From: Microbulbifer aggregans
GTDB taxonomy: Bacteria > Pseudomonadota > Gammaproteobacteria > Pseudomonadales > Cellvibrionaceae
DNA length: 64,000 nt
Reading direction: 5' to 3'
NCBI RefSeq assembly: GCF_001750105.1
Contig: NZ_CP014143.1
Coordinates: 1,913,001 to 1,977,000, forward strand
A program made the position numbers and the translations under genes. Positions 37,218 through 45,472 of the stretch are shown in pieces (within the stretch, counting starts at the first letter, position 1; the number at the start of each line of letters is the position of its first letter). The notes below the pieces were generated by a model that ran no database searches, was not told the origin of the DNA, and saw nothing but the letters and a program-made list of their open reading frames with translations.

Positions 37218-40193
37218 ATGAAGAACAGAACATTCCGCAAGGACCGGTTGGCGGTCACGATCTCCCTGGCGATGGGTGCTGCCATGCTGCCCGCAGCCGG
37301 CCTGCAGGCGCAGGAAGACAGCGCTGCGCTGGAAGAGATCACCGTTACTGGTATTCGTGGCAGTTTGACCAAGTCCATGGACGTCAAGCGCGACGCAGAT
37401 GGTATTGTTGATGCCATTTCTGCAGAAGATATCGGTAAGTTTCCGGATACCAACCTTGCCGAGTCGATGCAGCGTATTACCGGTGTGTCCATCGACCGTG
37501 TGAACGGTGAGGGCAGCCGCGTGACCGTTCGCGGTATCAACCCGGACTACAACCTGGTGACTCTGAATGGCCGTCAGATTGCGCGTACTACAGGTGGTCG
37601 TTCCTTCGACTTCCAAAACATCGCGTCGGAGATGGTTCAGGGTGTTGAAGTTGCCAAGAGCAGTAGTGCGCTGGTGCCAAGTGGTGGTATCGGTTCCACT
37701 ATCAACCTGCTCTCTGCCCGTCCTCTGGAGATTGGCGAGCGCCGCCTGCAGTTTGCCACCAAAGGCGTGATGGACGAGTCCTCTGAAGAGGCAAATATCA
37801 CGCCGGAGTTCTCCGGTTTCTATTCAGATACTTTCGCCGATGGGACCTTTGGTGTAGTTATCGCCGCCAGTACTCAGGAGCGTGAGAGTGGCAGTCAGCA
37901 GGGCCTGGTGGGCACCGGTTGGCGCAGCTTCGCCGGTACCGTTGATCAGGACTGGGGTGCCGGAACTGCCGAGTGGGGCGGTGTGCCGCAGGAGAACCAG
38001 GTAAACCGCCCGGGCGAGGGTGATATCTATTCTGTGCCGCAAACCACTGTTTACAAGTTCGAAGAGCAGCAGCGTAAGCGTACCAATGGTCAGCTGGTTC
38101 TGCAGTGGGCGCCTACTGACGATATCACTGCGACCATGGACTACATGTACTACGCAAACGATATCGCCAAGCAGTTTAATGACATTTCTGCCTGGTATAA
38201 CTTCGGTCCTTCTGAGAACGTTTGGACCGATGGTCCCATCGCGACACCGATTATCTATTCCGAGACCTACGGTGCCCCGGCTGACCTGTCCATGGCTGCA
38301 GGCGAGAGTGCCGAAGCTTATCGTGGTCAGGCTCTGGGTGTGAATCTGGAGTGGGACGTAAATGAAAGACTTTCTCTCGCTTTTGATGCGCATACCTCTG
38401 ATGCAGAGCGTCGTCCGGACAGCCCTTGGGGCTCCGACGCCCTGTTGTCTACCGCAGCTTTCGTTCGCACCAGTGCAACCACGGACTTCAGTGAGGACCT
38501 TCCCGCGCTGTCTGTGGGTGGTGGCAACGACGTGCAGCCTTCCGACATGCTGGTTACCGGTAGCGTGTTCACAAACTCCCGTGACCGTTCCGATATCGAT
38601 GCCTTCCGCTTCAGCGGTAACTTTGAGCTGAATGAATCCAGCGATATCGACTTCGGTATGAGCATGCAGGCAGTGAGCAACCGCTCGCAGATGGCCGTCG
38701 TGCAACGTGATGCTTGGGGTGGTGCAGGTCCCGCCAGCGATCTGGATGATTCCCTCTTCCCGGCTGACTCTATTCAAGACAAGTTCGATGTCGCCACCGG
38801 TGACTTCTCTGAGATCGGTGGTGCCGATGTGCAGAATGTCTACTTCGACTGGGACTTCGAGACTGTGCGTGCAATCGCAGAAGAGCTTTACGGTGATGCT
38901 ATCTGGCCGGGGCTGATTGGTGATTGTGGAACTCAGTTCTGTCCTTCTACCGCCTACGATCAGGCAACTGACCGGACTACCGAAGAAACCACAACAGCTG
39001 CTTTTGCTCAGTACAACTTCGAGTCTGCTATCCAGACGGCCAGCGGCGAGATGCCCTACGAGCTGAGCTTCGGCCTGCGGTATGAGACCACTGAAGTGGA
39101 TTCTGAAGCGGCCTCTCCGACCTATGACAGTGCCATTTGGGGCTCTGCCAACGAGGTGGTTCTGGTTAACTCTGGTACTGGGTTCCTGTCCCAGACCGCC
39201 GACTACGACTATTGGCTGCCGAGCTTCAGCTTCAAGATGGATGTGACAGAAGATGTTATCGTTCGTGCGGCTGCCAGCGAAACCATTGGTCGCCCGAGCT
39301 ACGATGCGATCAAAGGTGGCACCCAGATTGGCTCCCTCGCTCGTGTCGACGGCGGTAGTGGTTCCGCGGGTAACCCGGCACTTCTGCCTCTCGAGTCCAC
39401 TAACTTCGACCTCTCCGTCGAGTGGTACTATGGCGAATCCAGCTACGCGTCTGCCGGTTACTTCACCAAGCGAATCGCCAACTTCATCTCTAACGGAACA
39501 GTTGAGTCCAATGTGTTCGGCATCGCGAACCCTGCTGAGGGCGCGCTGGTGCAGGCTGCTCGTGACGCTGGTCTGACCGATGTGAACGAAATTCGTCAGT
39601 ACATCGCCGACAACTTTGCTGACGATCCCTTCGTTGAGGTTGGTGCGGATGGCAATGTCGTCATCACCGGTAATCCAGCGACTGACCCGGAGATGACCTT
39701 CCTGCTGAGCATCCCGGAAAACGGTGATCGCAAGGAAACCATCGATGGTTGGGAGTTCGCGGTACAGCACATGTTTGGTGAGACCGGCTTCGGTGTGATT
39801 GCAAACTACACCATCGTTGAGGCCGGGGTTGAGTATAACCCCTACCTGTTGCAGGATCAGGAAGCGATGATCGGCCTGAGTGACTCTGCGAACCTGGTTG
39901 GCTTCTATGAGAAGAATGGTTTCCAGGCGCGTGTTGCTTACAACTGGCGGGATGACTTCCTGAACTCTCGTGGTCAGGGTACTGGTGCCAACCCGGCTTA
40001 CACCGAGGCCTACGAGCAGATCGATCTGAACATCGGTTACGAGGTTCCGCAGGTTGAAGGTCTGGAAGTTTTCCTCGAAGGCTTGAACATCACTGATGAG
40101 TACAGCCGAGTATACGGTCGCTCCAGTCTCCAGACTCTTGGTCTGTACCAGGGTGGTGCTCGCTGGCAGATGGGTGCACGCTACGCTTTCTAA
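37218..40193 (+). CDS. TonB-dependent receptor, cluster B
   Basis: This 991-residue outer-membrane receptor has a signal peptide (about 1-32, LQA-QE), a TonB-box-like LEEITVTGIR, a plug with DIGKFPDTNLAESMQRITGVSI (family signature) and VTVRGINPDYNLVTLNGRQI, and a barrel ending in an aromatic strand (GARYAF). It is the same family as receptor A but clearly a different sequence, with a longer barrel. Codons favour GGT/GCT/GTT more than neighbouring genes, as expected for a highly expressed surface protein. It heads the halogenase-SapC-cupin-halogenase run. A hairpin at 40233-40256 separates it from the next gene. Confidence 0.94.
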   Translation: MKNRTFRKDRLAVTISLAMGAAMLPAAGLQAQEDSAALEEITVTGIRGSLTKSMDVKRDADGIVDAISAEDIGKFPDTNLAESMQRITGVSIDRVNGEGSRVTVRGINPDYNLVTLNGRQIARTTGGRSFDFQNIASEMVQGVEVAKSSSALVPSGGIGSTINLLSARPLEIGERRLQFATKGVMDESSEEANITPEFSGFYSDTFADGTFGVVIAASTQERESGSQQGLVGTGWRSFAGTVDQDWGAGTAEWGGVPQENQVNRPGEGDIYSVPQTTVYKFEEQQRKRTNGQLVLQWAPTDDITATMDYMYYANDIAKQFNDISAWYNFGPSENVWTDGPIATPIIYSETYGAPADLSMAAGESAEAYRGQALGVNLEWDVNERLSLAFDAHTSDAERRPDSPWGSDALLSTAAFVRTSATTDFSEDLPALSVGGGNDVQPSDMLVTGSVFTNSRDRSDIDAFRFSGNFELNESSDIDFGMSMQAVSNRSQMAVVQRDAWGGAGPASDLDDSLFPADSIQDKFDVATGDFSEIGGADVQNVYFDWDFETVRAIAEELYGDAIWPGLIGDCGTQFCPSTAYDQATDRTTEETTTAAFAQYNFESAIQTASGEMPYELSFGLRYETTEVDSEAASPTYDSAIWGSANEVVLVNSGTGFLSQTADYDYWLPSFSFKMDVTEDVIVRAAASETIGRPSYDAIKGGTQIGSLARVDGGSGSAGNPALLPLESTNFDLSVEWYYGESSYASAGYFTKRIANFISNGTVESNVFGIANPAEGALVQAARDAGLTDVNEIRQYIADNFADDPFVEVGADGNVVITGNPATDPEMTFLLSIPENGDRKETIDGWEFAVQHMFGETGFGVIANYTIVEAGVEYNPYLLQDQEAMIGLSDSANLVGFYEKNGFQARVAYNWRDDFLNSRGQGTGANPAYTEAYEQIDLNIGYEVPQVEGLEVFLEGLNITDEYSRVYGRSSLQTLGLYQGGARWQMGARYAF

Positions 40194-40232
40194 AAGCGTG
40201 AACGCATCTTCAAGCAAAGGGAAGTAGCAGGG

Positions 40233-40256
40233 AAGCCGCTGGAGACAGCGGCTTTT
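40233..40256 (+). terminator. Terminator/attenuator hairpin between receptor B and halogenase
   Basis: AAGCCGCT and AGCGGCTT arms around GGAGAC followed by TTCTGTT. As the next gene starts only 35 bases later on the same strand, partial readthrough could set a high receptor to low halogenase ratio. Confidence 0.75.
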
Positions 40257-40290
40257 CTGTTCCTGATACCCTGACTTAGAGGTGTGTTTC

Positions 40291-41871
40291 ATGCACCCGG
40301 TATCATTTATGCGTAATACAGCAGTTAAAAAAGTGGTGATCGTTGGGGGTGGGAGTGCCGGCTGGCTCACTGCCGGAGTACTTGCAGCCGAATACGCCGC
40401 CGGTGGCGATCACCCGTTGCAAATAACCCTTGTGGAATCTCCCGATGTGCCAACAATCGGGGTTGGCGAGGGCACCTGGCCCTCAATGCGAGGAACGCTG
40501 AAGCGCATAGGGATCTCCGAGACGGAATTCCTTCTTCGCTGTGACGCCAGTTTCAAACAGGGCACCCGCTTTATAGGTTGGCGGCAGGGTGGTGAGGCTA
40601 CCGATGGCGATGAGTATTGCCACCCTTTCACCGCTCCAGCCGGGTTTCACCAGCAGAACCCAGAGCCATTCTGGCAGCCGCACCGAGACGAAATGCCGTT
40701 TGGTGATGCAGTCTGTCCTCAGGGGCACATCAGTCGTCTCCATCTTGCACCCAAGCAGCTCACGACACCGGAATACGCATTCAACCTCAATTACGGTTAC
40801 CACCTGGATGCAGGAAAGTTTGCGGAATTGTTGCAAGATCACTGCACTGGATGCCTTGGTGTCGAGCATCTCCGTGAGCGGGTGACCAGGATCGCTAACG
40901 ACCAGAATGGTTACATTACGGCGTTGCACCTTGATTCCGGTGGCTCAATCGAGGGCGATCTGTTTGTCGACTGTAGCGGTGCCCGAAGCCTGTTGCTGGG
41001 TGATCACTACGGTATTGGCATATTTGACCAACAGGGTGTGTTATTCAATGACTCGGCACTTGCGGTGCAGATGCCCTATGCCGAAGAGGATGCGCCCATT
41101 GAATCTTGCACCCTGTCCACCGCGCGTGAGAATGGCTGGATATGGGATATTGCTCTCCCGACCCGTAGAGGCGTTGGATATACCTATTCCGGTTCTCATA
41201 CTAGCGACAGTGAGGCCGAGCTGGTGCTCAGTCAATATCTTCGAATGACCCCGGCGGCCAATCGCGAAAAGGCTCCGGAGCTGCGCAAGATCAGTTTCAG
41301 GCCAGGGTATCGTGAGCAGTTTTGGCATAAGAACTGTGTAGCAATTGGTATGGCGGCGGGCTTTATCGAGCCCCTGGAAGCTTCTGCCCTGGTGCTGGTA
41401 GAGCAGTCTGCCAAAATGCTGGCTGAGCAGTTGCCTCCCAATCGAGAAGTCATGCAGGCAGTTGCAGTGAGGTTCAATCGCAAACTCTCTCATCACTGGC
41501 AGCGCATTATCGAGTTCCTCAAGCTTCACTACGTACTGTCTGAGCGTCGTGACAGCAGTTACTGGAAGGATCACAGGGATCCCAATGGAATACCCGGGCG
41601 GCTGGCTGATTCCCTGTCCCTCTGGCGTTGTCGTTCGCCGTGGGTAGAGGACAGTGAGGTAGCTGATGAGCTTTTCCCGGCGGCAAGCTACCAGTATGTG
41701 CTTTACGGTATGGGGTTTGTGACTGACCCATTACCGTGGGCCATGCGCCCTGAAAAAGAACAGATTGCGCGCAAACAGTTTCATGACACCATCCAGAGCC
41801 GGGAGCGTCTGCAGCGAAGCCTGCCGAGCAACCGGGAATTACTACAGCGAATGCGCCTCGCCGTCCGGTAG
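40291..41871 (+). CDS. Flavin-dependent tryptophan-halogenase-family protein (WDI type), cluster B
   Basis: The 526-residue protein has the FAD loop GGGSAGW (19-25), GVGEGTWPSM, the conserved lysine K89 in ASFKQGTRF, and FIEPLEASALVLVE. The canonical WxWxIP motif is replaced by GWIWDIALP. It closely resembles the frameshifted gene at 18065-19622, with the same WDI variant. The ATG at 40291 has AGAGG eight bases upstream; an internal ATG at 40309 is possible. The chemistry is predicted from the family, and the substrate is unknown. It is followed 42 bases later by sapC. Confidence 0.88.
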   Translation: MHPVSFMRNTAVKKVVIVGGGSAGWLTAGVLAAEYAAGGDHPLQITLVESPDVPTIGVGEGTWPSMRGTLKRIGISETEFLLRCDASFKQGTRFIGWRQGGEATDGDEYCHPFTAPAGFHQQNPEPFWQPHRDEMPFGDAVCPQGHISRLHLAPKQLTTPEYAFNLNYGYHLDAGKFAELLQDHCTGCLGVEHLRERVTRIANDQNGYITALHLDSGGSIEGDLFVDCSGARSLLLGDHYGIGIFDQQGVLFNDSALAVQMPYAEEDAPIESCTLSTARENGWIWDIALPTRRGVGYTYSGSHTSDSEAELVLSQYLRMTPAANREKAPELRKISFRPGYREQFWHKNCVAIGMAAGFIEPLEASALVLVEQSAKMLAEQLPPNREVMQAVAVRFNRKLSHHWQRIIEFLKLHYVLSERRDSSYWKDHRDPNGIPGRLADSLSLWRCRSPWVEDSEVADELFPAASYQYVLYGMGFVTDPLPWAMRPEKEQIARKQFHDTIQSRERLQRSLPSNRELLQRMRLAVR

Positions 41872-41913
41872 CAGTGAGCAGTAGCAAACACGTGAACATA
41901 GAGGAATAGAATA

Positions 41914-42645
41914 ATGACAAGAGCGGTACCGCTTAACAGTGTCGAACATAAAGATTTGCGGGTCATTACCGAGCGCTCTGAGAAATACGGTGACAATGTC
42001 TGGTATGCCCTGACTTTTCCGTTGGAGTTTCGCTCATTGCAGGCCTACTACCCCGTATTTTTCCAGAAGCATCCTGAGACTGGTCGCTTCTTTGCGCTGG
42101 CCCTGCTCGGATTCCGTGAGGGTGAAAACCTCTTCCTCGAAGACGGTAAATGGCAGGCACCTTACGTTCCATTGTCGATTCGCCGCCAGCCCTTCCTGAT
42201 TGGCAGGCAGGCAGTGGTTGAAGATGGTGTCGAGAAGCAGCAGCGTACGATTCACATAGACATGGACAACCCACGAGTCAACACTGAGCAGGGTGAGCGA
42301 CTTTTTATGGAGTTCGGGGGTAATAGCCCATACCTTGAGAACGTTGGTGACATGTTGGAGGCCATCCACCAGGGCTTGACTGCAGCTGACGGATTTATTG
42401 ACGCGTTGGTTGAATATGACCTTCTCGAGCCCTTTACACTGGAGGTTCAGCTCGATAGTGGTGACAAGCATCAGCTGGTTGGCTTCTACACCATTAATGA
42501 GGATAAGCTGCGCGAGCTTGATGCCACTGCTCTGGATACACTGCATCGCGCTGGATACCTTGAGCCCATTTACATGGCAATGGCTTCCCAATCGAATGTG
42601 CGTCAACTTTTGACCGCCAAGAATCGTCAGGTGGCACAGGCGTGA
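41914..42645 (+). CDS. SapC family protein
   Basis: The 243-residue protein fits the SapC family: FPLEFRSLQAYYPVFFQKHPETGRF near the N-terminus (family hallmark), LALLGFREGENLFL, YVPLSIRRQPF and a C-terminal helical half. The name comes from Campylobacter surface-layer export genes, but function in this group is unproven. There is no signal peptide. Its end overlaps the cupin gene by 4 bases, so the two are probably made together. Confidence 0.87.
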   Translation: MTRAVPLNSVEHKDLRVITERSEKYGDNVWYALTFPLEFRSLQAYYPVFFQKHPETGRFFALALLGFREGENLFLEDGKWQAPYVPLSIRRQPFLIGRQAVVEDGVEKQQRTIHIDMDNPRVNTEQGERLFMEFGGNSPYLENVGDMLEAIHQGLTAADGFIDALVEYDLLEPFTLEVQLDSGDKHQLVGFYTINEDKLRELDATALDTLHRAGYLEPIYMAMASQSNVRQLLTAKNRQVAQA

Positions 42646-43679
42646 GCCGGGAAGCCTGCTTAGCCTCCTTTGGTTTGCCGTCCGCGGCTGAACGCAGTAA
42701 TTGTCGCCCGGGTGCGTTACCGGTCGAATTACTCCGTTCTGAGGAACCAGTTGTTCTTCGGGGCTTTTGCCGCGACTTTCCCGCTGTGCAGGCTTGCGCA
42801 TCTTCCCCTCGGGATGCGGCCGCTTATCTGAATGAGTTTTACAATGGTTTGCCGGTTAACGCCGCTTATGGCGATCCTGCAATCGACGGTAGGGTTTTTT
42901 ACAATGAGAGCCTCGACGGCTTCAATTTTCGTAATGGTCGTGTCGATCTGCGCCGCTTGTTGCAGGAAATCCTGGACAGTACTGGCGCTGAAAACCCTCC
43001 CACGTTGTACATGGCTTCTACTGATGTGAGCCGCTGGTTTCCGGGGTTCGCTGAGCAGAATTCTGCGGGGCTCGAGAACCTCTCCCCGATTGGCTTTCTG
43101 TGGCTGGGCAATCGTACACGGATAGCGGCCCATTACGACTACCCCCACAACCTGGCCTGCAACATCGCCGGTCGTAGACGTTTCACGCTGTTTCCGCCAG
43201 AGCAGGTTGCCAATCTGTATCCCGGCCCGCTCGGTTTTGCTCCGGGAGGGCAGGAGATCAGTCTGGTGGATTTCCGGGACCCGGATTTTGACCGTTTCCC
43301 GAAATTTCGCGAGGCTTTGGTTCACGCGCAAGTTGCTGAACTGAACCCCGGTGATGCGCTTTTTATTCCTGGTATGTGGTGGCATCACGTAGAAGGGCTG
43401 GATCCACTTAACGTGCTCTACAGCCACTGGTGGAGTGAATCGCCAGACTATACTGGTGCCCCAAGTAGTGCACTGTTACACGCGATGCTGAGTCTTCGTG
43501 GGTTATCGCCGGCACTCCGCGAAGCCTGGAAGGCTTTGTTCGATCACTATGTGTTTGAGGCTGGAGACGGGCGGCCAGACCATATTCCGGCCAGTGCGCG
43601 CGGCCTGTGTCAGGAACCGCCGGATGCAGAGGCAGCAAAAAGATTGCGCGCAGACCTGCTAGAACGGCTGAAAAATTGA
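42642..43679 (+). CDS. Cupin_8/JmjC-like putative 2-oxoglutarate-dependent oxygenase
   Basis: This 345-residue protein has a beta-helix cupin core with an iron-site pattern H164-x-D166 (AAHYDYPHN) and a distal H248 in MWWHHVEGL, plus a basic RRRFTLFPPEQ strand where 2-oxoglutarate would sit. This arrangement matches cupin_8/JmjC hydroxylases such as FIH and TYW5, many of which modify proteins or tRNA. The GTG start at 42642 overlaps the sapC stop. It lies between two halogenases, so its substrate may be shared with them; that is inference. Confidence 0.85.
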   Translation: MSREACLASFGLPSAAERSNCRPGALPVELLRSEEPVVLRGFCRDFPAVQACASSPRDAAAYLNEFYNGLPVNAAYGDPAIDGRVFYNESLDGFNFRNGRVDLRRLLQEILDSTGAENPPTLYMASTDVSRWFPGFAEQNSAGLENLSPIGFLWLGNRTRIAAHYDYPHNLACNIAGRRRFTLFPPEQVANLYPGPLGFAPGGQEISLVDFRDPDFDRFPKFREALVHAQVAELNPGDALFIPGMWWHHVEGLDPLNVLYSHWWSESPDYTGAPSSALLHAMLSLRGLSPALREAWKALFDHYVFEAGDGRPDHIPASARGLCQEPPDAEAAKRLRADLLERLKN

Positions 43680-43738
43680 CTGCTTGCCCAGCTTCGTTAT
43701 AGGAGCTGGTGGGCTCAAAATAAAAACAGAGGTGTTAC

Positions 43739-45229
43739 GTGGAAAGTGAAAAAATCCGTCGGGTGGTGATTGCAGGAGGCGGTACTGCGGGTTGGATGAC
43801 CGCAGCGGCATTGGGAAAGCTGATTGGTAAAAACCTGGAAATCACACTTGTTGAGTCCGATGCGATTGGAACCGTAGGCGTTGGTGAGGCCACCATTCCC
43901 ACATTGCACGTCTTTCACCAGCTTCTGGGGCTGAAAGAGTCTGAAGTGATGGCCGCCACCAACGCCACTTTCAAGTTGGGCATTAATTTTGAAAACTGGC
44001 GAGTTCCCGGCGAGGACTACCTTCACTCCTTTGGTTTCCTGGGAAAAGACTGCTGGGCATGTGGGTTCCAGCACTTCTGGCTCAAAGGGTTACAGCGCGG
44101 CATCGACTACCAAATTGGCGACTATTGTCGAGAGCATCTGGCTGCCAGGGAGCAGCGGTTTGCGGTGCTGCCGGACCAGGATCGAAACCATGCTTACCAT
44201 CTCGATGCCACGCTCTACGCCAAGTTCCTGCGCAAGTTTGCCGAGTCTCATGGTGTCAGGCGCGTCGAAGGCAAAATCGGGAATGTAAAGCTAAGCCCCA
44301 GCAACGGTTTTATCGAAGCTTTGCAGCTCGACAGCGGCATGACTATTGAAGGCGATCTGTTTATTGATTGCACAGGCTTCCGCAGTCTGCTGATCGAGGG
44401 AGCTCTGCATACAGGATACGACGACTGGACGCACTGGCTGCCCTGCGATCGGGCGATGGCGGTGCAGACTGAGTCTACCGGGTCCCCCGTACCCTTTACC
44501 CGAGCTATCGCTCATGAGTCTGGCTGGCAGTGGCGTATTCCGCTGCAAACCCGTGTTGGCAACGGACTTGTGTATTGCAGTCGCTATTTGGATGATGAGG
44601 GTGCCAGGGAGCTGCTCCTTGAAAATATTGAAGGTGAGCTGCTCAACGAGCCTCGAATTATTCCGTTCCGGACAGGTACTCGTCGCAAACACTGGAACAA
44701 GAACTGTGTGGCTGTGGGCCTGTCCAGTGGCTTTATCGAGCCGATGGAGTCCACCAGTATCCACCTGATACAGCGCAATATCGTGAGGCTGATGCAACTG
44801 TTTCCCTCCAGCGGGATTGTTCAGCCCGACATTGATGAGTACAACAGCCAGGCGATGGAGGAAATGGAACACATTCGTGACTTCATCATCCTGCACTATC
44901 ATGTCACGGAACGAACCGATAGCAAGTTCTGGCGCTACTGTCGCTCGATGCAGATTCCAGACTCACTGGCTCACCGGATTCAGATGTTCAAGGAGAGTGG
45001 CGTTATCTTCAAGCTGCCACAGGAGCTTTTCGGTGAGAGCTCCTGGATGCAGGTCATGTTTGGGCAGGGGTTGATGCCGCAACGTTACCATCCGATTGTC
45101 GACTTGATGGGAGATGAGGAGTTGGCCACATTCTTGGGGAATATTCGCAGGAATGTTCGTCATCAGGTCGAGAATATGCCCGATCACCGCCAGTTTATCG
45201 ATCATTACTGCAAGTCCAAATTAGCCTGA
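43739..45229 (+). CDS. Flavin-dependent tryptophan-halogenase-family protein (WRIP type), cluster B
   Basis: The 496-residue protein has GGGTAGW (13-19), K79 in ATFKLGINF, GWQWRIPLQTR and FIEPMESTSIHLI. It is the only one of the four halogenase genes here that keeps the Glu-Ser-Thr triad as in PrnA (E346-S347-T348). It pairs with the cluster A gene at 16391-17914, which shares the WRIP motif. The GTG start at 43739 follows AGAGG. The substrate is unknown. Confidence 0.88.
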   Translation: MESEKIRRVVIAGGGTAGWMTAAALGKLIGKNLEITLVESDAIGTVGVGEATIPTLHVFHQLLGLKESEVMAATNATFKLGINFENWRVPGEDYLHSFGFLGKDCWACGFQHFWLKGLQRGIDYQIGDYCREHLAAREQRFAVLPDQDRNHAYHLDATLYAKFLRKFAESHGVRRVEGKIGNVKLSPSNGFIEALQLDSGMTIEGDLFIDCTGFRSLLIEGALHTGYDDWTHWLPCDRAMAVQTESTGSPVPFTRAIAHESGWQWRIPLQTRVGNGLVYCSRYLDDEGARELLLENIEGELLNEPRIIPFRTGTRRKHWNKNCVAVGLSSGFIEPMESTSIHLIQRNIVRLMQLFPSSGIVQPDIDEYNSQAMEEMEHIRDFIILHYHVTERTDSKFWRYCRSMQIPDSLAHRIQMFKESGVIFKLPQELFGESSWMQVMFGQGLMPQRYHPIVDLMGDEELATFLGNIRRNVRHQVENMPDHRQFIDHYCKSKLA

Positions 45230-45237
45230 TAGGCAGT

Positions 45238-45260
45238 GGAGTGGTGGCCGGTGCCACTCC
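45238..45260 (+). terminator. Hairpin after the halogenase cluster B
   Basis: GGAGTGG and CCACTCC arms around a 9-base loop, starting 9 bases after the stop. It lacks a U-tract, so it is a weak terminator or mRNA end-protecting hairpin. Confidence 0.5.
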
Positions 45261-45472
45261 GCCTGCATCTGACCGAAAACCTGTATGTATAGGGGCGATC
45301 GGATCGAAAGTCCCGGTTGCCCCCATTTTGAACCTCCTCACCGAAAATGCCCTGATGTGGTGCTTGGGCTGTGTTAAAACTCCAAGCTGAGACCTTGCGG
45401 GTTTGGGGATTGGAGTGAGAGATCCCGCCGGCAAGGGCACCGATAATAAAGACGATGTTTTAGGACAAGAAA

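Noticed and set aside
37824..40370. Open frame of about 850 codons on the minus strand opposite TonB receptor B
   Set aside because: No signal peptide, motif or ribosome site; the plus-strand receptor has all expected features. Codon bias of the receptor explains the absence of stops.
16391..45229. Halogenated natural-product (NRPS/PKS) biosynthetic cluster
   Set aside because: No carrier protein, adenylation, ketosynthase, cyclase or tailoring genes are present near either halogenase pair; the neighbours are TonB receptors and housekeeping genes.
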